Made by a program: the position numbers and the translations under genes. Of a DNA stretch of 64,000 bases, positions 16,878 to 25,556 are shown in pieces (the stretch's first letter is position 1; each line of letters opens with the position of its first letter). Location of the stretch: NCBI RefSeq assembly GCF_000317245.1, contig NZ_AJLJ01000064.1, positions 62,001 through 126,000 on the forward strand. The letters run 5' to 3'. This DNA comes from Fischerella muscicola SAG 1427-1 = PCC 73103. Lineage in GTDB: Bacteria > Cyanobacteriota > Cyanobacteriia > Cyanobacteriales > Nostocaceae. Below the pieces are notes generated by a model. It saw only the letters and a list, made by a program, of their open reading frames with translations, did no database searches and was not told the DNA's origin.

Positions 16878-17630
16878 TTATCCAAATCTATAACCAAAAC
16901 CACGTACAGTCACAATATACTCAGGACGGCTGGGATCTTGCTCTAATTTTTCCCGCAACCAGCGGATGTGAACATCTACAGTTTTACTATCGCCGACAAA
17001 ATCTGGCCCCCAAACTTGATCTAGTAACTGTTCTCGTGACCATACTCTGCGAGCATAACTCATGAACAATTCTAACAACCGGAATTCTTTTGGTGACAGA
17101 CTTACCTCTTGACCACGAACTAAGACACGGCACTCTTGCGGATACAAAGTAATCTCTTTATAATTAAGTGCCGGTAGTTGTGGTAGGCTACTCAAACGCT
17201 GACGACGAAGCAAAGCGCGGCACCGAGCTACTAATTCCCGCATACTGAAAGGTTTTGTCAGGTAGTCATCTGCTCCCACTTCTAGACCTAAAACACGGTC
17301 TGTTTCGCTACCTTTGGCACTGAGCATGAGAATTGGTACTGGGTTGCCTTGATAGCGTAGTAAGCGGCAGACGTCTAAACCATTAATTTGAGGCAGCATC
17401 AAATCTAATATGACTAGATCAAAAGTCGATTCACCTAAATTGGCTTCAAAATTTTTTAATTGTTCTACTGCGGAACGTCCATCCGCAGCTGTTACGACTC
17501 CATAACCTTCCTCTTCCAAAGCAAGGACGATCATTTCTCGAATTAGTTCTTCATCTTCGACAAGTAAAATACGACTTCTTTGACCGATGTCCGTCGTTGG
17601 AGAATACTTAGTTGATTCACTAGTATACAT
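16878..17630 (-). CDS. sphR: Response regulator SphR (PhoB/OmpR family)
   Basis: A 250-residue DNA-binding regulator. The receiver domain spans about 20-138 with acidic pocket VEDEE, phosphoacceptor Asp76 in VILDLMLP and the conserved Lys in LTKPFSMRELVAR. The winged-helix OmpR domain follows (about 150-250, ending VRGFGYRFG). In cyanobacteria SphR activates phosphate-starvation genes by binding Pho boxes. The partner kinase is the next gene, so pairing is secure. I did not find a clear tandem Pho box upstream of it. Confidence 0.94.
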   Translation of the reverse strand: MYTSESTKYSPTTDIGQRSRILLVEDEELIREMIVLALEEEGYGVVTAADGRSAVEQLKNFEANLGESTFDLVILDLMLPQINGLDVCRLLRYQGNPVPILMLSAKGSETDRVLGLEVGADDYLTKPFSMRELVARCRALLRRQRLSSLPQLPALNYKEITLYPQECRVLVRGQEVSLSPKEFRLLELFMSYARRVWSREQLLDQVWGPDFVGDSKTVDVHIRWLREKLEQDPSRPEYIVTVRGFGYRFG

Positions 17631-18040
17631 TGATGCTTACGAAGTCCCGTAATCGTGGCTGTATTAATACATTTATCAGACAACCGTGCTTTTACGCTTG
17701 TATGATGATGAACTATTTGTTTTTGTGATTAATATAACAATTATCTAATTTTATTATAAACCATATAGACAACAAATATATAGAATGGTTTGATAAAAGC
17801 TTATTACTAGTTATTGATTGATATTAATTTTTTGTACGAAAATCGAAACATAATATTTCCAAGATAACTGGCGAACTTTGTCAAGTTTGCCTTTAATTAA
17901 TGCAAATTGCGATCGCATTTTTCAATCAAAATATTAAAAACCCACCCCAATTAGAGGCGGGAATATTATGAGATAGTTAGGTTCTGTGTCAAAAGTTTAT
18001 CAAGGGTAATCACCGACACGAAACCTGATGGCATGACTTA
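17631..18040. other. Intergenic region upstream of sphR
   Basis: AT-rich region holding the sphR promoter and the terminator of the methyltransferase gene (17936-17961). A single HIP1 site lies near 17910. No ORF of interest. Confidence 0.5.
17936..17961 (-). terminator. Terminator of the exported methyltransferase gene
   Basis: On the minus strand CCCGCC pairs with GGTGGG (one G-T wobble) around a short loop and is followed by TTTTT. Confidence 0.55.
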
Positions 18041-18664
18041 TTAAAGTAGATTATTAGGAGCTTGATCAGGAACAACCCATAAATAAAGAGTTGCGCCTTG
18101 TACCTGCACCGTCTTTTGTGGTTTCCACTCACCCATATCAAAAGCATGGGAAACAATACGAGTGCCTGGTTTGAGTTCTTGTAAGAGTTTGGGTCGGAGT
18201 TTCAAATTGACATCAGGTAACAGGTATAATGTTACTACCGTTGCGCCATCAAAATTAGTTTGGAATAAATCTTGTTGTTGGAATGTGACGCGATCGCTAA
18301 CTCCTGCTTTTTGGGCATTGGCTTTGCTTTCCTGCACAAGTTCCGGATTGATTTCCACACCTACGGCACGCCGAACACCGTATTTCTGGGCGGCGGTGAT
18401 CGGAATACGTCCGTCTCCACTACCAAGATCGTAAACTACATCATTTTTTGTGACTTGTGCTAATTTCAACATGGCATTTACTACTTCTGGTGAAGTTGGC
18501 ACATAAGGTACATCAGCTTTTGGAGTTTCTTGAAACTGAGTTGGTATAGCTGGTGTTTGTGCATCTGCTTCCAAGTCACGTTGCTGATTCGTACATCCAG
18601 CCACACTCAAACTTACAGCACTAATTCCAGTCACAAGTAAAATTAACATTCGTCGTAATTGCAT
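18041..18664 (-). CDS. SAM-dependent methyltransferase-like lipoprotein
   Basis: A 207-residue protein. Residues 1-24 form a lipoprotein signal peptide (two Arg, a hydrophobic core and a SVAGC lipobox with Cys24). From about residue 70 a class I methyltransferase fold follows: VVYDLGSGDGRIPITAAQK (SAM loop), AVGVEINPELV (motif II), VTFQQQDLF and VVTLYLLPDVN. The catalytic loop looks intact. An exported methyltransferase is odd because SAM is cytosolic. The protein could be membrane-anchored facing the cytosol, may bind another ligand, or SAM may reach it. Substrate unknown. Confidence 0.8.
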   Translation of the reverse strand: MQLRRMLILLVTGISAVSLSVAGCTNQQRDLEADAQTPAIPTQFQETPKADVPYVPTSPEVVNAMLKLAQVTKNDVVYDLGSGDGRIPITAAQKYGVRRAVGVEINPELVQESKANAQKAGVSDRVTFQQQDLFQTNFDGATVVTLYLLPDVNLKLRPKLLQELKPGTRIVSHAFDMGEWKPQKTVQVQGATLYLWVVPDQAPNNLL

Positions 18665-18701
18665 GATTTTTCTCCTTTGACTTATAGGTGTTAGTAGTTA
18701 T

Positions 18702-18737
18702 TCCCTATCCCCTATCCCTTATCCCCTATCCCCTATT
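18702..18737. repeat. CCCTATC-type short tandem repeat running into a gene end
   Basis: About five imperfect 7-8 base units of CCCTATCC. The repeat contains the stop codon (18726-18728) and encodes the last residues of the APC permease, so the repeat defines that protein's C-terminus. Confidence 0.75.
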
Positions 18738-20093
18738 CCTCAAAATGTAGTGATCCAAGTAAAATAACGGGATTGCACAAATCACTGCTACAACACCAAC
18801 TATTGCTCCTACTCCCGTATAAGCCAAACTAGAGTAGAGTAAATAGCCACAGACAAGACAAAATAGCAAAGGCAACCAAGGATAAAGTGGGACTTGAAAC
18901 GGGCGATTAAGATGAGGTTCTTGTCTCCGCAATATAAACAGCGATATGCCTGAAAGTAGGAAGAAAAACCAGAATACAGGGGCTGTGTAGTCTACCATTG
19001 TTTCAAAACCGTTGCGGGTGATACTACCTAGCCCTACCAAAGCTAAGGAAATCGCCCCCTGCAACAAAAAAGCCATGTTGGGAGTACTTTTTTGATACTG
19101 CCAACTTCTCATGAAGCGAAACAGTGAAAAGTCTTGTGCTAAGGCGTAATTGGTACGTGCGCCTGTTAAAATAGTGGCGTTGATTGCCCCTAAAGCAGAA
19201 ACCGCAACCAGCAGACTGAGAAATAATGCTCCCCCTTCACCTAAAGCCTGACGCATCAAAGCAGCTGCGACTGCTTGCGACTGTGCCATTGCCACCAATC
19301 CCAATCCCCGCAGATAAGCTAGATTGATCAACAGGTAAATAGCGGTGATAATGCCAATACTCCAAAGCAAAGAACGAACTATATTACGTTGTTTATCTTT
19401 GATTTCTGCCGAGATGTAAGCCGCCTCATTCCATCCACCATAGGATAGTAAGACAAACACCATTGCTAGTCCCCAAGTACCTCCAGAGTTGGAAGTAGTG
19501 GGAGGAGTGGGGGGAGTAGAGGGAGTTGCTAAGGACAGTCCAATAATCACCACTAACAGCAAGCCAAGGACTTTGGCTAGTGTTAATAAGTTTTGTGTCC
19601 ATTTTCCCTGCTGCAAACCAAAAATATTTAATGCTGTTAATACAGCGATCGCACCTGCTGCATAGATAGAAGTAGAAAAGGCTCCAAGTGGCAAAATTTG
19701 GGAGATATAATCGCCAAAAACAAATGCTAACAGTGCAATAGAACCTGTTTGAATGACTATCATCCGCGCCCAAGCAAATAAGAAGGCGACTTTTTTCCCA
19801 AAGGCGCGTTTGAGGTAATGGTAATTACCTCCCACATGGGGATAAGTTGTCGCTAACTCGGCATAACACAAAGCCCCAATGAAAGATACTGCACCTCCCG
19901 TTAACCACAACAGCAGTACCGCAACATTACTACCTGCATTAGCCGCAACCAAAGCAGGGCTTTCAAAAATGCCAGCCCCAATCACAATCCCGACAATGAG
20001 GGCTACAGCATCAACAAATGCTAATGAAGGCTTAGGTGCTGTGACTTCAGTTGTCCCTGTCTGCTTTGATAAGGCATAGTTTTCACGTTTCAT
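18726..20093 (-). CDS. APC-family amino acid permease
   Basis: A 455-residue inner-membrane transporter with about 12 transmembrane helices. The first helix has the unwound IVIGAGIFESPALVA substrate motif of the APC superfamily; LATTYPHVGGNYHYLKRAFG is the conserved cytoplasmic loop. Similarity is closest to the LAT/y+LAT-like bacterial exchangers, from memory of the motifs. The substrate is not predictable. The extreme C-terminus (LRNRG) is repeat-encoded. It stands alone; a 61-base gap separates it from the methyltransferase lipoprotein gene. Confidence 0.88.
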   Translation of the reverse strand: MKRENYALSKQTGTTEVTAPKPSLAFVDAVALIVGIVIGAGIFESPALVAANAGSNVAVLLLWLTGGAVSFIGALCYAELATTYPHVGGNYHYLKRAFGKKVAFLFAWARMIVIQTGSIALLAFVFGDYISQILPLGAFSTSIYAAGAIAVLTALNIFGLQQGKWTQNLLTLAKVLGLLLVVIIGLSLATPSTPPTPPTTSNSGGTWGLAMVFVLLSYGGWNEAAYISAEIKDKQRNIVRSLLWSIGIITAIYLLINLAYLRGLGLVAMAQSQAVAAALMRQALGEGGALFLSLLVAVSALGAINATILTGARTNYALAQDFSLFRFMRSWQYQKSTPNMAFLLQGAISLALVGLGSITRNGFETMVDYTAPVFWFFFLLSGISLFILRRQEPHLNRPFQVPLYPWLPLLFCLVCGYLLYSSLAYTGVGAIVGVVAVICAIPLFYLDHYILRNRG

Positions 20094-20543
20094 ATTGATA
20101 GAGAAAGGGAAAGCTAGAAGGAAAAGTATTCAGTATTCAGAACTTGTCTTGCTTATCCTCTAACTTTGTCCCATATGTGATAGTACGGTGAACTTTATGG
20201 TAAAGAGGGAGTACTGACTTATTTCCCTATCTCTAGAGTTAAAGATAAATATGACTTAAAAATGACAGCGAAAAGTTGACAACAACGGATGAGCTTGAGT
20301 ATAATTATTAGTACAAAAATACTAGTATCTCACCTCAAAGACTCAACTCTCGTTAATTGACTTCAATCAAAAACAGAAAGTTGGTCGATATAGTAATAGC
20401 AACCTCAACAGCAAAGTTGCTTTCATTTCAGTATTTCCACTGCTCTGAAAATATTATTTTCAAGGCTACTCTCGACAAAGTATGGGGTAAGTCACAGTCT
20501 TGCTTGCTACCAAAAAATATTGCACATTAACTGGAGTTTAAGT
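20094..20543. other. Intergenic region upstream of coiled-coil genes
   Basis: 450 bp without a gene I can support. TACAAAAATACTAGTA near 20310 is partly symmetric. GGAGTTTAAGT before 20544 is the ribosome site of the first coiled-coil gene. The promoters of the permease and of the coiled-coil operon should both lie here. Confidence 0.5.
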
Positions 20544-21524
20544 ATGAGCATAGTTGCTGCTAAAGATAGTAAACAACAACTCTTACAGGCATTTCAGGAA
20601 ATATTGGCAGAGAATAAAAAGCTAGAATCAAAAATAGCTACTAAGCAAGAGTCAGCAGAAAAGGCAAAAAATAAACAAATTTTAGAAGTAGCTTCGACAT
20701 ACACTGTTGATAGTATTGTCAAAGGTTTAGCAGACTTACAATTAGAATTTGGTGGGATAGTCAATACACTATCTGAGAAATTAGCACAAGAAAACTCTAA
20801 ATTAGATGAACTAAATCGCGCTATTGAAATTGAAACTCAAAATCTTAAAGAACTTCAACAAATTAGAGTTGTTGCAGACACATTAGATATCCTGACTCAA
20901 GAACATCAAGAAAAGCTGAAGACTCTAGAACAGGATACAAATAGTAAGCGAGAAGCCCTAGAAAAAGAGACCGGAGAAACACGAAAATCTTGGCAGCAAG
21001 AAGAGCAATTACATGCAGAGTCTGTCATAAATTTTAATAATTTATTAGCAAAAGACCGAGCCTTAGAAGCAGAAGAGTATCAATATAAGTCAGAGAATAC
21101 GAGAAAAATTAATACAGATGCTTACGAAGCGAAAAAACGCCAACAAGAAAGACAAATAGAAGAAAGCAATCAAGAAAAAGAAAAAAATTGGTCAGAAAGA
21201 GAAAAAATACTTTCTGGAAATAAATCTTTGTTTACAGAATATCAACAAAAAATAGCAGCATTTCCTGTCGAACTTGAAGAAGCGATCAAAAAAGCCAGAG
21301 AAGAAGCAATTAAAGAAACGAGCCAAAAGGCAAAAGTGGAAGCAGATTTATTTGAAAAAGAATGGGATGCAACTAAACAAAGCTACGAACTCAAAATTAA
21401 ATCTTTAGAAGAAACTATTCAAAGACAAGTTGAGCAAATAGAAGAAATAACATCTCAACTACAAACTGCATTAAAGCAAGCTCAAGATTTGGCTTTGAGA
21501 GCTTTTAGTAATTCTGATAAATAA
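20544..21524 (+). CDS. Coiled-coil-rich protein, paralog 1
   Basis: 326 residues from ATG 20544, chosen because GGAG sits eight bases upstream; a TTG start at 20520 is less likely. Nearly the whole protein is charged heptad-repeat coiled coil. A less repetitive block at about 55-125 contains VDSIVKGLADLQLEFGGIV and LDILTQEHQEKL; a C-terminal block IEEITSQLQTALKQAQDLALRA ends it. Both blocks recur in the next gene, so the two are paralogs. No membrane segment or enzyme motif. Coiled-coil-rich proteins of filamentous cyanobacteria can form cytoskeletal filaments; that role is inferred. Confidence 0.8.
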   Translation: MSIVAAKDSKQQLLQAFQEILAENKKLESKIATKQESAEKAKNKQILEVASTYTVDSIVKGLADLQLEFGGIVNTLSEKLAQENSKLDELNRAIEIETQNLKELQQIRVVADTLDILTQEHQEKLKTLEQDTNSKREALEKETGETRKSWQQEEQLHAESVINFNNLLAKDRALEAEEYQYKSENTRKINTDAYEAKKRQQERQIEESNQEKEKNWSEREKILSGNKSLFTEYQQKIAAFPVELEEAIKKAREEAIKETSQKAKVEADLFEKEWDATKQSYELKIKSLEETIQRQVEQIEEITSQLQTALKQAQDLALRAFSNSDK

Positions 21525-21688
21525 TCAAATCAATACTCTGGTTAAGCCCAAAATCACACCATAAAAAAATTTTCGGCTTATGGCTAAAGTAGAAATGTGA
21601 GATTTTGCATCTCTACATTTCAAAACATCAGTATTGATATTAAAGTTATCGCAATTTCAATGAAAAATAGCAAAATGTGAGGTTTATT

Positions 21689-22774
21689 GTGCCATCTAAA
21701 AAACCTAGTGAAAGAAATACTAAATCAGAAATACTTGAAGCTTACAACGAACTAATCAAAGAGAAATCAGCTTTAATATCTCAACTTGATCAGTTAGCAA
21801 AAGAACGTGATGCTGTTCAAAAAAATCCGAGCAAATCAACTCCAGAAAATAAACCAGTAATGAATCAGCAATCAACTATTCAACAAAAAATGAACTTTAC
21901 TATTGAAAGTCTTGCGAAAATCCAAGTTGGCTTTGGTAGTGCTGCGAATGAATTATCAGAACAGCTGACAACAAAAGCGTCAAAACTAGCAGAAATCAGA
22001 CAACTAGTTGAGGCTGAAATACAGCAAATCAAAGAACTACATAATTTAGAAATTTCTGAAGATAATTTAGATATTCTAATTCAAACTTATGAAGAAAATG
22101 CTAAAGCTTACCAAGAAGAATATAGTCAACTTTCAGAGGTTTTAATCCAAGAACTTCAACAGCAAAGGCAAGTTTGGGAAAAAGAAAAAGAAGAATATAA
22201 AATATTAATTAAAGAAAGAGATGAAAATCTCAAAAAGACTCGACAAAGAGATGCAACAGAATATAAATATAATTTAGAACTCCAGCGCCAACTGGAGATG
22301 GATGAGTACGAACAACAGCAAAAGCTTTTATATAAAGAACTAGAAGAATTCCGCCAAGAAATAGAGAAACAATGGCTAGAAAAAGAGAAAGCGATCGCAG
22401 AACAAGAAAAACAATTTGAAGAGTATAAAACTAAAGTAGAATCTTTTCCTAAAGAAAAAGAAGCAGCTATCAAAAAAGCCACAGAAGAAGGTAAAGGCAT
22501 CGCTCATTATCAGGCTAAAATCAAAGCAGATTTATTTGCTAAAGAAGTCGAAGGACAAAAGCGTTTTTATGAACAAAGGTTGCAATCTTTAGAACAAACA
22601 ATTAATAATCAGGAGACACGTATTCAAAACCTGTCTAAACAATTAGAATCAGCCTTAAAACAAGTTCAAGATTTAGCAGTGAAAGCCATTGAAGGATCTG
22701 CAAGTATGAATTCTTATCAGGCAATCAAAGAAATAGCTTTAGAACAGGCTAAAAGTCAAGTGAAGAATAAGTAA
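21689..22774 (+). CDS. Coiled-coil-rich protein, paralog 2
   Basis: About 361 residues from the GTG at 21689, preferred because GAGG lies six bases upstream; the GTG at 21677 overlaps that site. It shares with paralog 1 the block FTIESLAKIQVGFGSAANEL...LDILIQTYEE, the segment KIKADLFAKE and the C-terminal LSKQLESALKQVQDLAVKA. The remainder is Glu/Lys/Gln-rich coiled coil. Spacing of 164 bp from paralog 1 on the same strand suggests a tandem duplication and possible co-expression as heteromeric partners. Function unknown. Confidence 0.8.
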   Translation: MPSKKPSERNTKSEILEAYNELIKEKSALISQLDQLAKERDAVQKNPSKSTPENKPVMNQQSTIQQKMNFTIESLAKIQVGFGSAANELSEQLTTKASKLAEIRQLVEAEIQQIKELHNLEISEDNLDILIQTYEENAKAYQEEYSQLSEVLIQELQQQRQVWEKEKEEYKILIKERDENLKKTRQRDATEYKYNLELQRQLEMDEYEQQQKLLYKELEEFRQEIEKQWLEKEKAIAEQEKQFEEYKTKVESFPKEKEAAIKKATEEGKGIAHYQAKIKADLFAKEVEGQKRFYEQRLQSLEQTINNQETRIQNLSKQLESALKQVQDLAVKAIEGSASMNSYQAIKEIALEQAKSQVKNK

Positions 22775-22875
22775 ATTTGGTTATTTGAAATAGTGTAACG
22801 CACCTATATAAATGGTGCGCTACATTTTATTATAAAATACACTTGCAATTTAGTATTTACTTTATAAATAGTCTA

Positions 22876-22986
22876 TTAACCTTTGCTTTCTTTGTTAGTA
22901 TTTGTTTTAGGAACGACGCTACGCTCTGTTCTTTTTGGTCTGTCTTTAACGGGTGGTTGAGGTCGCTTTGGTTTTTTGGTAGCCAT
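22876..22986 (-). CDS. Tiny basic Pro/Lys-rich protein 1
   Basis: A 36-residue ORF, MATKKPKRPQPPVKDRPKRT at its start, with AGGGGA six bases before the ATG. It is rich in Lys, Arg and Pro and has no hydrophobic stretch, so it would be a disordered cationic protein. A second ORF of similar design lies 287 bp upstream on the same strand (23274-23375). The pair converges with the coiled-coil genes. No family is recognised; a nucleic-acid or acidic-protein partner is a guess. Confidence 0.5.
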   Translation of the reverse strand: MATKKPKRPQPPVKDRPKRTERSVVPKTNTNKESKG

Positions 22987-23115
22987 AATATTTCCCCTGA
23001 AGTTTAGTTCCTAAAATTAACCACACAACTGTTAATTTCACTTCCGGAAAATATTTCACATCAAATCCCAATTAAATAACTTATTTGAATGACAAAATTC
23101 TCTAAATAAGAAAAT

Positions 23116-23138
23116 AGAGACGCTTACTGTGCGTCTCT
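23116..23138. repeat. Dispersed AGAGACGC hairpin
   Basis: AGAGACGC and GCGTCTCT form an eight-base perfect stem with a seven-base loop. The TAGAGACGCG motif recurs near 25184 and 49243, marking a dispersed repeat common between genes. Confidence 0.6.
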
Positions 23139-23273
23139 ACAAGAGAGGAAACCCATTATGAAAATTGAAAAACTCAAAATTAAAAATAAAAATGTGTAAT
23201 GAAAAAGCAAATTAGTTATCAAAAAATTACTAAGCAATCTGCTTCACATGAGATTTAATTTATTTAGATATAG

Positions 23274-23375
23274 TCAAGCTGCTTTTGGTTTGGAGTTATT
23301 CTTTTGAGCTTTAGGCTTATTGCTACCAGATTCAGTTCTAGGTTTATTTGTGATCGGAGGTTTTGGGCGACTCAT
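23274..23375 (-). CDS. Tiny basic Pro/Lys-rich protein 2
   Basis: A 33-residue ORF starting MSRPKPPITNKPRTES and ending KPKAA, composed almost wholly of Lys, Pro, Ser, Asn and Arg. Its composition and the basic-residue-Pro start resemble the 36-residue ORF at 22876-22986, suggesting a small gene family. No clear ribosome site was seen, so it is less certain than its neighbour. Confidence 0.42.
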   Translation of the reverse strand: MSRPKPPITNKPRTESGSNKPKAQKNNSKPKAA

Positions 23376-23498
23376 AATAATTAGGTAACTTTTTAACTGT
23401 CTACAACATGAACTACACAGTGTAAAATTTGGAATCCGGAAAATAAAAAAATAACCGACCTGATAGTCAGTTAAAAAATATTAAGTTGAAAATAAGTA

Positions 23499-24272
23499 CT
23501 AAGCAAATGCCGAAAAACCCAGATCGGGGGGTATATCCTGAATACGTCCAGAACCAACTGCTCGAACAGCTTCCGAGACAGAGATATCGCCAGTGTACAA
23601 AGCACGACCAACTATTACACCTGTCACACCCTGGGGTTCTAACGCTAACAAACTCAGCAAATCTGTAATGGAACTAACTCCACCAGAAGCAATTACAGGA
23701 ATCTTGATTGCAGCAGCTAGTTCGCGTAAAGCGTCTAAATTTGGGCCTGTGAGAGTACCATCACGATGAATATCTGTGTAAATTACCGCAGCGGCTCCTA
23801 ATTCTTGCATTTGTACAGCAAGTTGCGTGGCAAGTACTTCTGAAGTTTCTAACCAACCACGAGTTGCTACCTTGCCATTACGAGCATCTATGCCGATAAT
23901 TATTTTTTCGGGAAATTCCTGACAAAGTTGTTGCACAAGCTGCGGTTGTTCTACAGCCACAGTTCCCAAGATTGCCCATTGTACGCCCAAATTAAATAAC
24001 TGCTGTACGCTTTCTCGTGTCCGCAAGCCTCCACCAACTTCAATAGGTACAGACACAGCTTGAGCGATCGCTTCTATTGCATCTAAATTTACTAACTTAC
24101 CGACTTTAGCGCCATCCAAATCAACTAAATGTAACCTAGTTGCACCCTGTTCTACCCATTGTTTAGCAACATCAACAGGATTTTCGCTGAAAACTTGTGA
24201 GCGATCGTAATCTCCCTGATAAAGTCTCACACAACGACCTTCTAGTAAATCTATCGCTGGAATAACTTCCAT
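23499..24272 (-). CDS. hisA: Phosphoribosylformimino-5-aminoimidazole carboxamide ribotide isomerase
   Basis: 257 residues from ATG 24272, chosen because GAGGG lies five bases upstream; an in-frame TTG overlaps that site. It catalyses the fourth step of histidine biosynthesis, a TIM-barrel Amadori isomerase in the cytosol. Seen: [21 protein letters not shown] with catalytic Asp8, [15 protein letters not shown], and the second catalytic Asp in [10 protein letters not shown]. Length is standard. No other his gene is adjacent, as usual in cyanobacteria. Confidence 0.96.
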   Translation of the reverse strand: MEVIPAIDLLEGRCVRLYQGDYDRSQVFSENPVDVAKQWVEQGATRLHLVDLDGAKVGKLVNLDAIEAIAQAVSVPIEVGGGLRTRESVQQLFNLGVQWAILGTVAVEQPQLVQQLCQEFPEKIIIGIDARNGKVATRGWLETSEVLATQLAVQMQELGAAAVIYTDIHRDGTLTGPNLDALRELAAAIKIPVIASGGVSSITDLLSLLALEPQGVTGVIVGRALYTGDISVSEAVRAVGSGRIQDIPPDLGFSAFA

Positions 24273-24382
24273 GATTACCCTCAAATTTGTTTGTTGATGG
24301 TTAGTTGTTGGGCATGGGGCATTGATTATTCTCCATCTCTTCCTTCCCCCTTCTCCTTGCTCCTTGCTTCCTTGTCCTCCTT

Positions 24383-24471
24383 AGACCTCTTGCAAAAATA
24401 ATAGGAACCCTCCCCAATCTTCTCCGTTTCAGGAGGAGTGAGGGGGTTAATTCGACTTATGCAAGAGGTCT
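24383..24471. mobile_element. MITE-like element inside a low-complexity repeat
   Basis: An 89-bp segment bounded by perfect 12-bp inverted repeats (AGACCTCTTGCA at 24383-24394; TGCAAGAGGTCT at 24460-24471), with an internally foldable core. Identical 12-base CTTGTCCTCCTT sequences flank it directly (24371-24382 and 24472-24483); they may be a target duplication or just the 9-base periodicity of the host repeat. No ORF inside, so it would depend on a transposase elsewhere. Confidence 0.7.
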
Positions 24472-24508
24472 CTTGTCCTCCTTGTCCTCCTTGTCCCCCT
24501 TCTCCTAG

Positions 24509-24796
24509 CTATTTCATCCCTTTGATTACTGCTTGGCGAAAACCCAAAACAATCAAAATATTAGCAAGTGTTAAAAAAGATTCTGCACTTCCATGCAACC
24601 AATCAACATTTGCCAAAGATTGATTGTAGTGCAATTGAGCATAAATCCCTGCTGGGATAGTCACACCGACAAACACGAGGGTGCAGTAAAAACCATATAA
24701 TGCCAAGCGTGGCATCTGCTTAACTCTACTGATAAACCACAAGAAACCCAAGTAGGGAAACAGTGACAGGATAAAGAGGGCTTCTTTTGAAATCAT
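24509..24796 (-). CDS. DUF3593-type membrane protein
   Basis: A 95-residue membrane protein with three hydrophobic segments (EALFILSLFPYLGFLWFI, LYGFYCTLVFVGVTIPAGIY and SFLTLANILIVLGFRQ). It starts inside the stop of the next upstream gene (ATGA overlap at 24793-24796), so the two are translationally coupled. From memory, DUF3593 and DUF2499 proteins are neighbours in many cyanobacteria and have plastid-targeted relatives in plants. Function unknown; a thylakoid assembly role is inferred from that distribution. Confidence 0.7.
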   Translation of the reverse strand: MISKEALFILSLFPYLGFLWFISRVKQMPRLALYGFYCTLVFVGVTIPAGIYAQLHYNQSLANVDWLHGSAESFLTLANILIVLGFRQAVIKGMK

Positions 24797-25140
24797 TGCT
24801 TTGATTTAATACCTTCTGTAGAAGTTACTTCAGCAACTACTTCGGTAGATTTAGCATTGCGCCAAATCCATACAGCAGCCGCCCAAAGCGTAATATTACC
24901 AACTAAAGTCATGGTAGCTTGTAGTGTGACCAACCATTGTAGTGATTCTGCATTTTCAAAATAGTGCCAAGTACAAGCACACATTGCACTCACTAAAGCT
25001 GGTAACATACCCAAAGATAATGTCCACCAAGCACGGTTGCCAGTTACTTCACCGTATTGCCAGATTAGCCAAATGGCAACAATCCACTCGATAACGCTAG
25101 AAACGTGAATGATCCAGGTGGGAATAGAAAGAACGTGCAT
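24793..25140 (-). CDS. DUF2499-type membrane protein
   Basis: 115 residues from ATG 25140; the TTG at 25149 is an extension into a tandem repeat. It begins MHVLSIPTWIIHVSSVIEW and has three to four membrane segments, with the conserved-looking LSLGMLPALVSAMCACTWHYFEN. Coupled by a 4-bp overlap to the DUF3593 gene. The pair probably forms one small membrane complex; its biochemical role is not known. Confidence 0.72.
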   Translation of the reverse strand: MHVLSIPTWIIHVSSVIEWIVAIWLIWQYGEVTGNRAWWTLSLGMLPALVSAMCACTWHYFENAESLQWLVTLQATMTLVGNITLWAAAVWIWRNAKSTEVVAEVTSTEGIKSKQ

Positions 25141-25143
25141 GTT

Positions 25144-25250
25144 AGTCAATAGTCAATGGTCAATGGTCAATAGTCAATGGTAGAGACGCGATTATACTCT
25201 TACCTTGAAGACGCTCGTAAGAGCGTCTACGCGTCTGTACAATGGTCAAT
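25144..25250. repeat. GTCAATG/GTCAATA heptamers plus AGACGCTC palindrome
   Basis: Five heptamer units lie at 25144-25182, followed by TAGAGACGCG and the inverted repeat AGACGCTC-GTAA-GAGCGTCT, then another heptamer copy. A composite of two dispersed repeat types upstream of the DUF2499 gene. Confidence 0.7.
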
Positions 25251-25325
25251 AGTCAGTTTTTAGAGTATGCCTCTTGAAGTCATCATAATACTTGCTATGA
25301 AGACTAGTGGTCTATCGCATTAATT

Positions 25326-25556
25326 CTGCTGCCGAAACATGGCAGTTGGTTAAACATGGTTGAATGTGAGTTATCTGTACTTGTGCGCCAATGTCTTCAA
25401 AGAATAATTCCTGATACCAAAACTTTAGAAAAAGAGGTTTCAAGTTGGGAATGTGAACGTAATACAAATAAAGTTTGTGTGGATTGGCGCTTTCGTACAG
25501 AAGACGCGCTTAGTTAAGCTTTCAAAGATTTACCCAACCAAGCATTGTTGATGTGA
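25326..25556 (+). pseudogene. IS630-family transposase remnant (C-terminal part)
   Basis: In frame from 25326: LLPKHGSWLNMVE, then ELSVLVRQCLQRIIPDTKTL and KVCVDWRFRTEDALS, then a TAA at 25515-25517, continuing AFKDLPNQ. PKHGSWLNM(V/A)E and DWRF(T)TEDA are hallmarks of the C-terminal DDE half of IS630 transposases. The catalytic N-terminal half is absent and a stop interrupts the end, so it is dead. No inverted repeats of the parent element were identified. Confidence 0.78.
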
